Source: Flavobacterium segetis (GTDB lineage: Bacteria; Bacteroidota; Bacteroidia; Flavobacteriales; Flavobacteriaceae). From it: a DNA stretch of 64,000 nt. The stretch is from assembly GCF_900129575.1 (NCBI RefSeq), contig NZ_FQWE01000002.1, positions 186,001 to 250,000 on the forward strand, given 5' to 3'. This document shows, in pieces, positions 36,335 to 45,540 of this stretch (its first letter is position 1; each line of letters begins with the position of its first letter). The notes under the pieces are model-generated. The model saw only the letters and a list, made by a program, of their open reading frames with translations, made no database searches and was not told where the DNA came from. Made by a program: the position numbers and the translations under genes.

Positions 36335-36612
36335 GTTTTATAAAAAATTTGAATGTGAACTTTTAAGTTAAAAAATTTAGGTAATAAACGCTCATTATTC
36401 GGACTTTGAATCCTTTGAATAAAGTTTTATCCTCTCGTTACAGTATTTATAATGAGTAATTTAAATAATTATATCATTTATAAAATTTAAGTTTATAAAG
36501 CATTTACTTAATTACGTTAAAAATAGATTCGCTTTAGTGCCCGTGTATTTTTAAACATTATCCTATAGATTTATAAAATGAAAAAGGGCAGTTTTCGCTT
36601 TTTCCGCGATAA
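36335..36612. other. Gene-free AT-rich stretch
   Basis: Between the tRNA terminator and the convergent unknown gene I see no open frame of note, no consensus -7 box close to a start and no clear repeat. GAAAAAGGGC...GCTTTTTCC-like sequence at about 36580-36605 (AAAAAGGGCAGTTTTCGCTTTTT) could act as a weak terminator for the leftward gene. Confidence 0.4.
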
Positions 36613-37359
36613 CTACTCACTAACTTCTACTAAATTAATTTCAATTTGAGATCCTGTCATTAAGGTATATTCTAATTTCACGAAACCATATTTATCGTTA
36701 TAGAAAGATACCAATTTACTTTCACCGATATTAGATTTTGCAGTTGACTCAATTTTAGAACAATCTAAACTTCCAAGACTAGTTTTGATTGCTTCTTTCC
36801 CTACAATTTTATAAGTGTAATCTAGAAGAAGTCTACCTTTCCATTCTCCCCATTGTTTGTTTGACCGATGATCGCCAATATTCATCTTGTCAGTCCAAAT
36901 GTAACCAACAGGTTTATTTAATTTAATATAAGGAAAGGGACAGGTTTCTAATGCATTTAAAAAACCCATTCTTGGAGGATGAATCCAAACATTCTCTTTG
37001 TTTTCAACTACGCCAGTTGAACTCCTAGATCGAGGGTTTGGCTCGAAAATATAGCGGATTTCAGTTTGATTTTTATTTGTCCTTTGAAACATCTTTGGTT
37101 TTATAACGGACATTTTAATAACATCAATTCTATTTTTGTCCAACTCGTTCGTAGATAAACTGTCTTCTGTGTTATTGACGAGAAAGTATTTGTTTTCATT
37201 CTTTTGAATAGAATAGGAATACCTAAATGTTTTACGAATTTGATAAATAACATTATTCTTATCTACCTTACTTTTTTCTATTTTAAGTCCATCATATTGC
37301 TGCGCCATGCAAAGACTAGAAATTAATAACGCTGTTATGATTAGTTTGTTTATTTTCAT
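36613..37359 (-). CDS. Secreted protein of unknown function
   Basis: 248 residues from MKINKLIITALLISSLCMAQ at 37359, an evident signal peptide; the longer frame to 37437 starts with an unlike-signal stretch. The mature part has a charged N-terminal half, then WIHPPRMGFLNALETCPFPY, LNKPVGYIWTDKMNIGD, WGEWKGRLLLDYTYKIVGKE and LGSLDCSKIESTAKS near the end. The last ~90 residues look like a small beta-sheet domain such as is seen in DUF3108/GLPGLI-type periplasmic proteins, but the GLPGLI motif itself is missing. It stands alone, leftward. I do not recognise the family. Confidence 0.75.
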   Translation of the reverse strand: MKINKLIITALLISSLCMAQQYDGLKIEKSKVDKNNVIYQIRKTFRYSYSIQKNENKYFLVNNTEDSLSTNELDKNRIDVIKMSVIKPKMFQRTNKNQTEIRYIFEPNPRSRSSTGVVENKENVWIHPPRMGFLNALETCPFPYIKLNKPVGYIWTDKMNIGDHRSNKQWGEWKGRLLLDYTYKIVGKEAIKTSLGSLDCSKIESTAKSNIGESKLVSFYNDKYGFVKLEYTLMTGSQIEINLVEVSE

Positions 37360-37570
37360 TTGAGAAATTTTTAAAAAAAACACGTAGTGTGAAGTTAAGT
37401 AAATTCTTTCGTTATCGCTGAAAATGTTATAATGCAAAAAGAAAGTCTTTTAAGGGAGTTTCTTTGTTTTAGATTATTTGTATTTTATTTTGGAACAAGT
37501 GGGACGGGAAAATTGATGACTTTGTAGGTTGTACTATTTATTAGTTTTAAATCTTTTATGGTAAATTTAA

Positions 37571-38842
37571 TTATTCTGTTTTTTCTTCATCTTTCAAAAG
37601 ATTATTTTGTGATAATTTTTTGCTACCAATATTTAAAATTTTATCCTTTAACTCTGGAAAGGTTACTAATGCTTTTTTAAATTGATCAGAACTAATAAAC
37701 TCATGCCACGGACTTCCGTAATGTTCTTTTTCCATAAGCCTTAGCGGCGGTTCTTCCAAACGATCTAATGCAGAACTAAATAGACGTTTTTCCATATTTA
37801 AATCAATTCTTGAAGCCTCTTTCCTATATCCCTCATAAGCTTTTGCTACGGAAGCCTTGAAAGCATAATCTTCTGACAATTTAAATCGCTGGCCAATTTG
37901 TTTTGTTGCGAGCCAAGCGAACCAAATAGGCGCACCAAGGCTGAGTAGAGATAAAAATATTTGAATCCAAATGTGTCCAATATCTTTTTGCTGATTTATA
38001 CTAGCATTTAGTATCGCAAATCTTTCAGAGCCAATATATATCCCACTACCTAATGCTAATATTAAACCTGCAACCCAAGCCCACATTGAATACGAAAGTT
38101 TATTGGCTCGTTGGTCGAAAGAAGCTGCCAATCCAGTAGTTGTAGTAATTCTATAAGCTTCTTGACATTGATCGACTAATTTTTCAGCCTCGTTTTTTTT
38201 ACTATATATATCCTTGGTTAAACTTTCAATCTTCTTTTGATAAGTATCTATCTTACCAAAAGATTCTGCAGCATCTGAAGAAAATTTATTTACCTTATTT
38301 CTTGCATCTTTTAAACTTTCTAAATCTGCAGGCAGATTTTCAGCGGCTTCAGTAGCCTTTTCAATTAATTTTATTTGTGACTCTAAGTTATCTTTATCTG
38401 GAATTAAGAATGTTAATTCAGATTGAAGCGCTCTTAATCTTCTCGAAAGTTCTTTGGGTAATGCTTTAGTATCTTGCATAATTTCCCAAGTAAAAAGAGG
38501 TTCGATAGTCACATTAATCCATTCAATTAATGCAAAGTAATTAGGCGAAGCTGCAGCGCAATTACCGCTAAACATCTGAGGTAGATTCTGTGTTTTGAAA
38601 ATATTAATACGTGCTGGAATTTCTTCAAGTTGTTCCTGCAAATCCTCATCAATCTTTTCAATTACGATGGACTTGATCTTTTCACCGAGATTTTTAGCTA
38701 AGTTTGCTAAGTCATGTCTATTTAAAGGAGGACAATTCCATCCCCAAGTTTCTGCCAATGTTCCATCTCCGCTATAAGCAGCCGTGATATCACTGCCCAA
38801 ACTAAATAATGATTCCGAAACGGTTACTAATGATTTATTCAT
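37571..38842 (-). CDS. Coiled-coil protein with two TM helices, unknown function
   Basis: 423 residues, no signal peptide. Residues 1-130 form a soluble domain (ETWGWNCPPLNRHDLANLAK, GNCAAASPNYFALIEWI). About 135-245 is Lys/Glu-rich heptad-like sequence predicted to be coiled coil (RRLRALQSELTFLIPDKDNL, YQKKIESLTKDIYSKKNEAE). Two TM helices follow (~262-281 SMWAWVAGLILALGSGIYIG; ~300-322 IWIQIFLSLLSLGAPIWFAW), then a basic-aromatic segment GQRFKLSEDYAFKASVAKAY and a helical tail with SPWHEFISSDQFKKAL. It matches no family I know, but the post-TM segment looks strongly constrained. It is monocistronic, next to a dispersed repeat, which suggests accessory cargo. Confidence 0.8.
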   Translation of the reverse strand: MNKSLVTVSESLFSLGSDITAAYSGDGTLAETWGWNCPPLNRHDLANLAKNLGEKIKSIVIEKIDEDLQEQLEEIPARINIFKTQNLPQMFSGNCAAASPNYFALIEWINVTIEPLFTWEIMQDTKALPKELSRRLRALQSELTFLIPDKDNLESQIKLIEKATEAAENLPADLESLKDARNKVNKFSSDAAESFGKIDTYQKKIESLTKDIYSKKNEAEKLVDQCQEAYRITTTTGLAASFDQRANKLSYSMWAWVAGLILALGSGIYIGSERFAILNASINQQKDIGHIWIQIFLSLLSLGAPIWFAWLATKQIGQRFKLSEDYAFKASVAKAYEGYRKEASRIDLNMEKRLFSSALDRLEEPPLRLMEKEHYGSPWHEFISSDQFKKALVTFPELKDKILNIGSKKLSQNNLLKDEEKTE

Positions 38843-39059
38843 GATTTTTTTTATTTAATGTGTTTTTTTACTGTAAAATGCAATTGAATGTTGCTAAATT
38901 AGATGATTGCCCTTGATACTTAGATAATATATAATCGGATATTCAGAGAGTTTTATAGCAATTTGAAAGAACACTAAATTGTTTTATTCGCGATACAGAA
39001 TTTATAATATTCTTAAATAAACTGAAAACAAATAATAAAAAACTTATTCAAACTCTACA
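38843..39059. other. Gene-free AT-rich stretch before the repeat
   Basis: The ~220 bp upstream of the coiled-coil gene hold no open frame and no consensus promoter that I can identify. The dispersed repeat starts at about 39060. Confidence 0.4.
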
Positions 39060-39158
39060 CCCCTAGCCCTTATAGCAGTGAAAATCCCACGCTTTTGGGC
39101 GCGGATTGTAACGCATAGCAGGACACGAGCGAAGCGAACTGGCGAAGCAAATAGCTCC
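39060..39158 (+). repeat. Dispersed structured repeat, copy 1 (downstream of nrdA)
   Basis: Starts CCCCTAGCCC, then TAGCAGTG, ATCCC-(ACGCTTTTGGGCGC)-GGATTGTAACG, and ends in a GC-rich block rich in GCGAA units (GACACGAGCGAAGCGAACTG) and AGCTCC. The ordered blocks recur in inverted orientation at 41795-41907; 31 consecutive bases (39121-39151) are identical between the two. The centre differs between copies but lies between ATCC and GGAT/GAT arms, as expected of a hairpin loop. Much more GC-rich than its surroundings. No coding sense. Confidence 0.85.
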
Positions 39159-39171
39159 AAGAAAAAATTCT

Positions 39172-39211
39172 CAAAAAAAAAAGCCATTCTCCTCACAAAA
39201 AGGAGAACGGC
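39172..39211 (-). terminator. Terminator of nrdA
   Basis: GCCATTCTCCT (39183-39193) and AGGAGAACGGC (39201-39211) form an 11-bp stem with one mismatch. On the minus strand it is followed by a long T-run (A-run at 39170-39182 on plus). It lies 45 bp past the nrdA stop. Confidence 0.85.
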
Positions 39212-39256
39212 AGTTTTCTAAATATATAAAATCGTCGTTCTTGAAAAAGTGTGAAA

Positions 39257-41686
39257 TTAAGATCCACACATTTCGCAATCGTCTGGACTCGCATTTTTAG
39301 ATAATTCAATCATTGCGCGATACTCTTCCGGCGACATTGATTTAGCATCATCTAAAACGGCTATGGGTTGTAATTTTTTTTCGATGACCGCTTGTGTCAC
39401 TTCAATAGGTTCTGCTTTTTTATCATTGTTTAATGTAAATTTAATTGCATCCACCGCAGCTTTTGTTCTCAAATAATACATTCCGGTTTTTAATCCTGAT
39501 TGCCAAGCATAGAAATGCATTGAGGTCAATTTAGCGTAATTGGCATTTTGCATAAACAAGTTTAATGATTGCGATTGATCTACAAAATATCCACGCTGGC
39601 GAGACATATCAATAATATCTTTCATTGACATTTCCCAAACTGTTTTGTACAATTCCTTCAAGTCTTGCGGAATATTCAAATCTTGCACCGATCCGTTATT
39701 ACGCATTAATTCTTGTTTCAAAGCTTCGGTCCATAAACCACGCTCCACTAAATCATGCAGTAAGTGCTTGTTTACTACAATAAACTCTCCCGAAAGCACT
39801 CTTCTTGTGTAAATATTAGAAGTATATGGCTCAAAAGCTTCATTGTTACCTAGTATTTGAGACGTGGAAGCTGTTGGCATAGGCGCTACTAACAACGAGT
39901 TGCGAACGCCGTGTTCCATCACCTCTTTTCTTAGTGAAGCCCAATCCCAGCGACCTGACAATTCCTCATCTTTCATTCCCCACATATTGTACTGGAATTC
40001 TCCTTGAGACATAGGCGATCCGGCAAAACTAGAATACGGTCCTTCTTCCTTGGCCATTTCCATAGAGGCGGTTACAGCAGCAAAATACAGTGTTTCAAAA
40101 ATTTCTTGATTCAGCTTTTTAGCCTCGTCACTTGTAAAAGGCAAACGTAACATGATAAACGCATCTGCTAATCCTTGTACTCCAAGACCTATTGGTCTGT
40201 GGCGTTTATTAGAATTTTCTCCTTCTTTTACAGGATAATAATTCCTGTCAATAACTTTATTTAAGTTTCTAGTCACTCGTTTGGTAACCGTGTACAACAT
40301 TTCATGATTGAATTGCTTGTCTTCCACAAACATTGGTAAAGATAGGGAAGCCAAGTTACAAACTGCAATTTCGTCCTTAGACGTAAACTCCATAATCTCA
40401 GTACACAAGTTTGATGAACGGATGGTACCTAGGTTTTTCTGGTTTGATTTTCTGTTCACCGCATCTTTGTACAACATGTATGGTGTTCCAGTTTCTATTT
40501 GCGATTCTAGAATTTTCTCCCACAATTCATGTGCTTTAATAGTTTTTCTACCCTTGCCACGTTTCTCATAATCAATGTACATCGCTTCAAATTCTTCGCC
40601 GTAAACATCATACAGTCCCGGACATTCGTTAGGACACATCAACGTCCAGTAACTATCCTCTTGTACACGTTTCATAAATAAATCCGAAGTCCACATAGCA
40701 AAAAACAAGTCTCTCGCACGCATTTCTTCTTTTCCGGTATTCTTTTTTAAGTCTAAGAATTCAAAAATGTCTGCATGCCAAGTTTCAATATAAATGGCAA
40801 AACTACCTTTACGTTTTCCACCACCTTGATCTACGTATCTTGCGGTATCGTTGAATACTCTCAACATAGGAACAATTCCATTTGAAGTCCCGTTGGTTCC
40901 TCGAATATAACTTCCTGTTGCTCGTACATTGTGAATTGAAAGTCCTATTCCGCCTGCTGACTGCGATATTTTAGCCGTTTGTTTTAGCGTATCATATATA
41001 CCGTCAATACTATCATCTTGCATTGCTAGTAAAAAGCAAGAAGACATTTGCGGTTTTGGAGTTCCAGCGTTGAATAAGGTTGGAGTTGCATGAGTGAAGA
41101 ATTTTTTCGACATTAAATCGTACGTTTCAATCACTGATGTTAAATCATCTAGGTGAATCCCAACCGATACACGCATCAACATGTGCTGCGGACGCTCTAC
41201 TATTTTACCGTTAATTTTAAGTAAATACGAACGCTCTAAGGTTTTAAAACCAAAGTAATCGTAGTTAAAATCTCTATTGTATATAATGTGCGAATCTAAG
41301 AATTCGGCATTTTCCATGATCACTTTATGTACTTCCTCAGAAAGTAACGGCGCATCTTGACCATTTCTTGGATTTACATAATGAAACATGTCGTTCATTG
41401 TTTCCGAGAATGATTTTTTAGTATTAGAATGCAAGTTCGAAATCGCAATTCTCGCTGCTAATTGTGCATAATCAGGATGCGCAATAGTCATCGAAGCCGC
41501 CGTTTCAGCCGCTAAATTATCTAATTCTGATGTAGAAACTCCATCATAAAGCCCTTCAATTACACGCATTGCTACTTTCACAGCATCTACTAAATCATTT
41601 AAACCATAGCATAGTTTTTTAATTCTATCTGTGATTTTGTCAAACATTACAGGCTCTTTGTGACCGTCTCTTTTTATTACGTACAT
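39257..41686 (-). CDS. nrdA: Ribonucleoside-diphosphate reductase class I, alpha subunit
   Basis: 809 residues, longer than E. coli NrdA (761) but normal for the eukaryote-like class Ia type. An N-terminal ATP-cone ([20 protein letters not shown]) gives dATP feedback control. Active-site pieces: [21 protein letters not shown] (the Asn-Cys-Glu triad), CNLASLSL, and the phosphate-binding [12 protein letters not shown]. The C-terminal shuttle pair is C804 and C807 in CEMCGS. It reduces ribonucleotides to deoxyribonucleotides with NrdB. Its position downstream of nrdB is normal, but a repeat copy (41795-41907) separates the two genes. Confidence 0.97.
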   Translation of the reverse strand: MYVIKRDGHKEPVMFDKITDRIKKLCYGLNDLVDAVKVAMRVIEGLYDGVSTSELDNLAAETAASMTIAHPDYAQLAARIAISNLHSNTKKSFSETMNDMFHYVNPRNGQDAPLLSEEVHKVIMENAEFLDSHIIYNRDFNYDYFGFKTLERSYLLKINGKIVERPQHMLMRVSVGIHLDDLTSVIETYDLMSKKFFTHATPTLFNAGTPKPQMSSCFLLAMQDDSIDGIYDTLKQTAKISQSAGGIGLSIHNVRATGSYIRGTNGTSNGIVPMLRVFNDTARYVDQGGGKRKGSFAIYIETWHADIFEFLDLKKNTGKEEMRARDLFFAMWTSDLFMKRVQEDSYWTLMCPNECPGLYDVYGEEFEAMYIDYEKRGKGRKTIKAHELWEKILESQIETGTPYMLYKDAVNRKSNQKNLGTIRSSNLCTEIMEFTSKDEIAVCNLASLSLPMFVEDKQFNHEMLYTVTKRVTRNLNKVIDRNYYPVKEGENSNKRHRPIGLGVQGLADAFIMLRLPFTSDEAKKLNQEIFETLYFAAVTASMEMAKEEGPYSSFAGSPMSQGEFQYNMWGMKDEELSGRWDWASLRKEVMEHGVRNSLLVAPMPTASTSQILGNNEAFEPYTSNIYTRRVLSGEFIVVNKHLLHDLVERGLWTEALKQELMRNNGSVQDLNIPQDLKELYKTVWEMSMKDIIDMSRQRGYFVDQSQSLNLFMQNANYAKLTSMHFYAWQSGLKTGMYYLRTKAAVDAIKFTLNNDKKAEPIEVTQAVIEKKLQPIAVLDDAKSMSPEEYRAMIELSKNASPDDCEMCGS

Positions 41687-41700
41687 AATTTTTTGGTTTT

Positions 41701-41728
41701 TAAAACAGCAAATCCCTTCGCTGTTTTA
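41701..41728. other. Hairpin in the nrdA leader
   Basis: TAAAACAGC (41701-41709) pairs perfectly with GCTGTTTTA (41720-41728) around a 10-nt loop, 15 bp upstream of the nrdA ATG on the minus strand. There is no U-run on the nrdA-sense strand, so a translational or leader role is more likely than termination. Small and possibly fortuitous. Confidence 0.35.
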
Positions 41729-41794
41729 GTTGTTTGTTTGTTATTGTGAGAAAGTAGGAAATCAATTCTGCCTTGTAATTTCTCATTATTTTTT

Positions 41795-41907
41795 GGAGCT
41801 GTTTGCTTCGCCAGTTCGCTTCGCTCGTGTCCAGCTATCCGTTACAATCTTTTTCTTTTTTTTGAAAAAAAAGGAAAAAGGATTTCCACTGCTATCTGGG
41901 CTAGGGC
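41795..41907 (-). repeat. Dispersed structured repeat, copy 2 (between nrdB and nrdA)
   Basis: On the minus strand it reads GCCCTAGCCC, TAGCAGTGGAAATCC, a low-complexity centre (T-run then A-run, self-complementary), GATTGTAACGGATAGC, then the same GACACGAGCGAAGCGAACTG block and AGCTCC as copy 1. The 31-base identical block is 41802-41832. It lies in the nrdB-nrdA intergenic region in the opposite orientation to copy 1, so the two bracket nrdA. A 61-codon open frame crossing it (41730-41915) is a by-product of the repeat. Confidence 0.85.
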
Positions 41908-42031
41908 ATTTATAGCAGCAAGACATTCAGTCTAAATTCAAAATCAAAACAAGGAAAAGAAAAAACGTATATTTTACATTATGTTAAAGCAAGTCTTTTC
42001 CTTTCTGCTATTGCTTCTTTGTGACTAATTA

Positions 42032-43009
42032 TTAAAAGTCAGCGTCGAAAGTTATTTTTTGAGCATCAACATTAGTATTCATAACTCCAGCTTTTTGATA
42101 TTCGGCTACTTTCTTTTCAAAGAAGTTTGTTTTTCCTTGAAGAGAGATCATATCCATAAAATCAAATGGGTTTGAAGTATTGTATTCTCTATCACAACCT
42201 AATTCTACTAACAATCTATCAGCAACAAATTCTAAATATTGCGTCATCAGTACTGCATTCATTCCTATCAAACTTACAGGAAGTGATTCTGTGATAAATT
42301 CTCTTTCAATGTTTAAAGCATCTACAATGATACTTCTAATTCTTTCTTTTGGAACTTTATTAATTAAGTGGTGGTTGTGTAAATGCACTGCAAAGTCGCA
42401 GTGAACACCTTCATCACGAGAAATTAATTCGTTAGAGAACGTTAAACCTGGCATTAATCCACGTTTTTTCAACCAGTAAATGGAACAGAAAGCTCCTGAG
42501 AAGAAAATACCTTCAACAGCTGCAAAAGCAATCAAGCGCTCCGCAAATGAATCTGATTCAATCCATTTCAAAGCCCAATCCGCTTTTTTCTTAATTGCAG
42601 GAAAAACTTCTAATGCATTAAATAATTCATCTTTTTCAACCTCATCTTTCACATAAGTGTCAATCAATAAAGAGTACGTTTCGCTGTGGATATTTTCCAT
42701 CATGATTTGAAAACCATAAAAGAATTTTGCTTCAGCATATTGTACTTCATTTACAAAGTTTTCTGCTAAATTTTCATTTACAATTCCGTCAGAGGCAGCA
42801 AAAAAAGCTAAAATGTGTTTTACAAAATATCTTTCGTCATCGCTCAATTTATTATTCCAGTCATTTAAATCCTGAGACAAATCGATTTCTTCTGCAGTCC
42901 AAAAACTAGCTTCCATTTTCTTGTACCATTCCCAAATATCATGGTGTTTGATAGGGAAAATTACGAATCGATTTTTGTTTTCTTGTAAAATTGGTTCTAC
43001 TTGTGTCAT
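42032..43009 (-). CDS. nrdB: Ribonucleoside-diphosphate reductase class I, beta subunit
   Basis: 325 residues. A ferritin-like four-helix protein carrying the diiron-tyrosyl radical cofactor. The segment [20 protein letters not shown] has the ExxH iron ligands and the likely radical Tyr in the eukaryote-like context; other ligands are in [10 protein letters not shown] and [14 protein letters not shown] (ExxxH). The C-terminal acidic tail ITFDADF would dock in NrdA. ATG at 43009. The upstream 257 bp hold a perfect DnaA-box-like 9-mer. Confidence 0.97.
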   Translation of the reverse strand: MTQVEPILQENKNRFVIFPIKHHDIWEWYKKMEASFWTAEEIDLSQDLNDWNNKLSDDERYFVKHILAFFAASDGIVNENLAENFVNEVQYAEAKFFYGFQIMMENIHSETYSLLIDTYVKDEVEKDELFNALEVFPAIKKKADWALKWIESDSFAERLIAFAAVEGIFFSGAFCSIYWLKKRGLMPGLTFSNELISRDEGVHCDFAVHLHNHHLINKVPKERIRSIIVDALNIEREFITESLPVSLIGMNAVLMTQYLEFVADRLLVELGCDREYNTSNPFDFMDMISLQGKTNFFEKKVAEYQKAGVMNTNVDAQKITFDADF

Positions 43010-43083
43010 TGTGATTTTTTATTTATTGTGTGCGTTTAATGAAATTTTTTTCTTTTTGAGATTTACAAAGGTTGTGAAATATT

Positions 43084-43118
43084 GCGGAAATTAAAAGCCA
43101 AACTTATCCACATTCCGC
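43084..43118. promoter_or_regulatory. Candidate DnaA box in the nrdB upstream region, inside an inverted repeat
   Basis: TTATCCACA (43104-43112) is an exact strong DnaA box. It sits within GCGGAA (43084-43089) and TTCCGC (43113-43118), a perfect 6-bp inverted repeat, 75-109 bp upstream of the nrdB ATG. DnaA regulates nrdAB in E. coli through similar boxes; here it is inference. One such 9-mer is expected about once by chance in a window this size. Confidence 0.4.
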
Positions 43119-43266
43119 CTTAGTTTTGAACAAAGGAGAAAATTAAAAATAATTTTTTAGTAATATATAAATAACTGACAATCAATTATTTAAAACTATA
43201 TAAAAATGCTCAGGTCCCGTAAAATATAGGATTTACAAATAGAAGATTATAGGAAAAAATAAATAA

Positions 43267-43839
43267 TTATTTTTGATTTTTTAAGTCTTCGGCAACTTGT
43301 TCAAGTTCTAAATACCAGTCTTCACCAAATCTGCGAACCAGCGCTTCTTTAACAAATTTATAAACCGGAACCTCAAGTTCTTGGCCTAGAGAGCATGCGG
43401 GATCACAGATGTCCCATTTATCATAATTTACAGCAGCAAACTCAGTGAAATCCTTAACACGCACTGGATAAAGATGACAGGAAACTGGTTTTTTCCAGTC
43501 AATTATTCCCTGATTGTAAGCTTGCTCTATGCCGCAAAGCGCGGTTTTTCCATCAAAGATTACGTAAGCACAATCTTTATCATCAATTAATGGTGTTTCA
43601 AGATCGCCATCAGTTCCATTTACCCAAGTTCCTTGCGCCTCAATGGCCTCAATTCCTTGCTTGCGCAAAAAGGGTTTTATTTTAGGATAGATCTCCTCTA
43701 AAATTTTAGTTTCTTCCAGACTCAATGGAGCGCCAGCATCGCCATCAACACAGCAAGCGCCTTTACAAGCAGTTAGATTACAAACAAAATCTTTTTGAAG
43801 TAGGTCTTCTGAAACTATGGTTTTTCCTAATTGAAACAT
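43267..43839 (-). CDS. DUF3109 family cysteine-rich protein
   Basis: 190 residues, cytoplasmic. Cys clusters are CNLTACKGACC (residues ~20-30), CAYVIF, ALCGIEQA, SCHLYPVRV and WDICDPACSLG. The pattern resembles the YkgJ-like metal or Fe-S-binding cysteine clusters and identifies DUF3109. The biochemical role is not known. ATG at 43839, with an exact -7 box 28 bp upstream on the minus strand. Confidence 0.9.
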   Translation of the reverse strand: MFQLGKTIVSEDLLQKDFVCNLTACKGACCVDGDAGAPLSLEETKILEEIYPKIKPFLRKQGIEAIEAQGTWVNGTDGDLETPLIDDKDCAYVIFDGKTALCGIEQAYNQGIIDWKKPVSCHLYPVRVKDFTEFAAVNYDKWDICDPACSLGQELEVPVYKFVKEALVRRFGEDWYLELEQVAEDLKNQK

Positions 43840-43866
43840 TAAATCGTGTACTTATGTAATTAGGTG

Positions 43867-43874
43867 CAAAGGTA
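43867..43874 (-). promoter_or_regulatory. -7 element of the DUF3109 gene
   Basis: Reads TACCTTTG on the minus strand, an exact TAnnTTTG, ending 27 bp before the ATG at 43839. No TTG at the proper spacing. Confidence 0.5.
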
Positions 43875-44060
43875 ATTAAAGAAACCTCGATCTCATCTGT
43901 AAATACCAACTTTAACCTTTGCAAAATTTCTTTAAACAAAGCAATTTAAAAACTAAAGATTTTTATCTTTTAAAGCAAAACGCATCTCTACTATTCAGAT
44001 TTTAAGAAATCATACTTTTTTATTCGCTGTGTAAAATGAGAATTCATAACACAAAAAGTT

Positions 44061-44068
44061 TAACTTTG
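44061..44068 (+). promoter_or_regulatory. -7 element of the marC-like gene
   Basis: TAACTTTG fits TAnnTTTG and ends 15 bp before the ATG at 44084, which makes 44084 the more likely start than the in-frame ATG at 44036. Confidence 0.55.
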
Positions 44069-44083
44069 CACGCAAAAAAGAGT

Positions 44084-44662
44084 ATGTTTGGATTAGATAT
44101 TAAAGAAATAATAACCGTAGGAATGGTTCTTTTTGCGGTAATAGATATCATTGGATCTATTCCAATCATCATTGGTTTACGCGCAAAATTTGGAATTATT
44201 GAATCTGAAAAAGCTTCTATAGTGTCTGGAGTTATAATGATAACATTTCTGTTTGTTGGTGAGGAGCTTTTAAAACTTATTGGCATTGACGTTAATTCAT
44301 TTGCTGTAGCGGGTTCATTTGTATTGTTCTTCTTAGCATTAGAGATGATTTTAGGTATTCGCATTTATCGTGATGAAGAGGCTAGCTCCGCTTCCATTGT
44401 GCCACTTGCTTTTCCGTTAATTGCTGGTGCAGGAACAATGACTACTTTATTATCCTTGCGATCTCAATTTTATACCGTCAACATTATTATTGCAATTATA
44501 TTGAATATAATTCTAGTTTATATCGTTTTGAAATCGTCTTCTAAAATTGAGAGAATGCTGGGAAAAAACGGACTTGGAGTTATTAGAAAGACATTTGGTG
44601 TGGTACTTCTTGCAATAGCTGTTAAATTATTTGCCGCGAATGTTAAAGGTCTGTTCGTGTAA
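44084..44662 (+). CDS. MarC family inner-membrane protein
   Basis: 192 residues from MFGLDIKEIITVG; the frame opens at 44036, but the promoter -7 box at 44061-44068 lies downstream of that codon. Six TM helices in two inverted-repeat halves. Family marks are FAVIDIIGSIPIIIGL near the N-terminus and PLAFPLIAGAGTMTTLLSL in the middle. MarC/UPF0056 proteins are conserved inner-membrane proteins of unsettled function (the early link to multiple antibiotic resistance was not upheld). A small membrane-protein gene follows at 44775. Confidence 0.92.
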   Translation: MFGLDIKEIITVGMVLFAVIDIIGSIPIIIGLRAKFGIIESEKASIVSGVIMITFLFVGEELLKLIGIDVNSFAVAGSFVLFFLALEMILGIRIYRDEEASSASIVPLAFPLIAGAGTMTTLLSLRSQFYTVNIIIAIILNIILVYIVLKSSSKIERMLGKNGLGVIRKTFGVVLLAIAVKLFAANVKGLFV

Positions 44663-44774
44663 AATAAATTTTATTAGTTTTACACTTTAATTATATTACT
44701 CAGTACGAGTAAGAATTTTAAAATTTAGACTTTATATCCAATCAACAATTTGTTATTTTTAATTACTACTGTTT

Positions 44775-44975
44775 ATGAAAATTTTTACTAACATTCTGGT
44801 TTTTTTAGCAATCGCATTAATCATATTTAATGTTACTCAACTTGATTATAGAAATCCATTTAAAGGTGATTCTATTGTTGCTTTTATTGGAATTGCTTCT
44901 GCATTTTGTGCGGTAATGATTCTATTAATTTTTAGAGTTTCTAAAAGAATCGAGGAAAAAACAAACGAGAAGTAA
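44775..44975 (+). CDS. Small two-TM membrane protein
   Basis: 66 residues. TM1 FTNILVFLAIALIIFNV (~3-19), a polar loop TQLDYRNPFKGDS, TM2 IVAFIGIASAFCAVMILLIF (~35-54), and a basic tail RVSKRIEEKTNEK. The loop and tail look like a real protein rather than chance. No named family known to me. Same direction as marC, 112 bp behind. Confidence 0.78.
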   Translation: MKIFTNILVFLAIALIIFNVTQLDYRNPFKGDSIVAFIGIASAFCAVMILLIFRVSKRIEEKTNEK

Positions 44976-45540
44976 ATCTTTGTTTTTTATGGTTCTATAA
45001 TAAGCGGAGCTGTAAATGAAATGCCTTGCTCCTTTATTACGGCAACTACGACAAAAAAATAGATTTTACTTCTATTTAAAACATCGGCAATTTATCCACC
45101 AAAAATTGTCTTCACTACAAAAAACCGTTTTTAATAATTTGTTCTTAATACCTTTTGAGAAATAAAGATTTAATTTGACGTAAGAAAGTAGTAATCAACT
45201 TTATCGGCAAATTGCAAACGAAAACGAAGTTAAAAGCGAGTTCCTTACATTACTCCTCTCTTAAAAATAGCATTTTATAATATCAAAAACTTTAATAACT
45301 GAAAACTTTTTTCTTTTAGTGATACACATCACAAGCCACTTTAAAAAATAATGAAGCAAACTATTGTTTAAAGTTAGCTGACAGAATTTATGTCTAAGAA
45401 ACTTTCACAGATTGGATAATTTAGATAGTACTAAATTTCAATTAGCAAAACGGTAATAACTGCCGAACTAACAATATGGAATTACAGCATTAGGCGCATT
45501 ATGATACCGTAGATAAATAATTTGTAAATACTTAATCTCT
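44976..45540. other. 565-bp region without an intact gene; possible relic and a palindrome
   Basis: Both flanking genes converge here. On the minus strand a protein-like piece ends at 44987 (FFVVKTIFGG, stop, IADVLNRSKIYFFVVVAVIK, then SFTAPLIIEP) but it is short and interrupted. At 45319-45332 lies the perfect inverted repeat GTGAT-ACAC-ATCAC, close to the CRP/FNR-type TGTGA-N6-TCACA form, with no gene start near it. No RNA gene is recognisable. A decayed gene is the simplest guess. Confidence 0.4.

Noticed and set aside
41730..41915. 61-codon open frame on the plus strand between nrdB and nrdA
   Set aside because: It runs through the dispersed repeat; its composition reflects the repeat (poly-F, K-run), and no start signal or protein-like pattern is present.
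44036..44083. Upstream ATG for the MarC-family protein
   Set aside because: The consensus -7 box (44061-44068) lies downstream of it, and the added residues are polar and unlike the family N-terminus.
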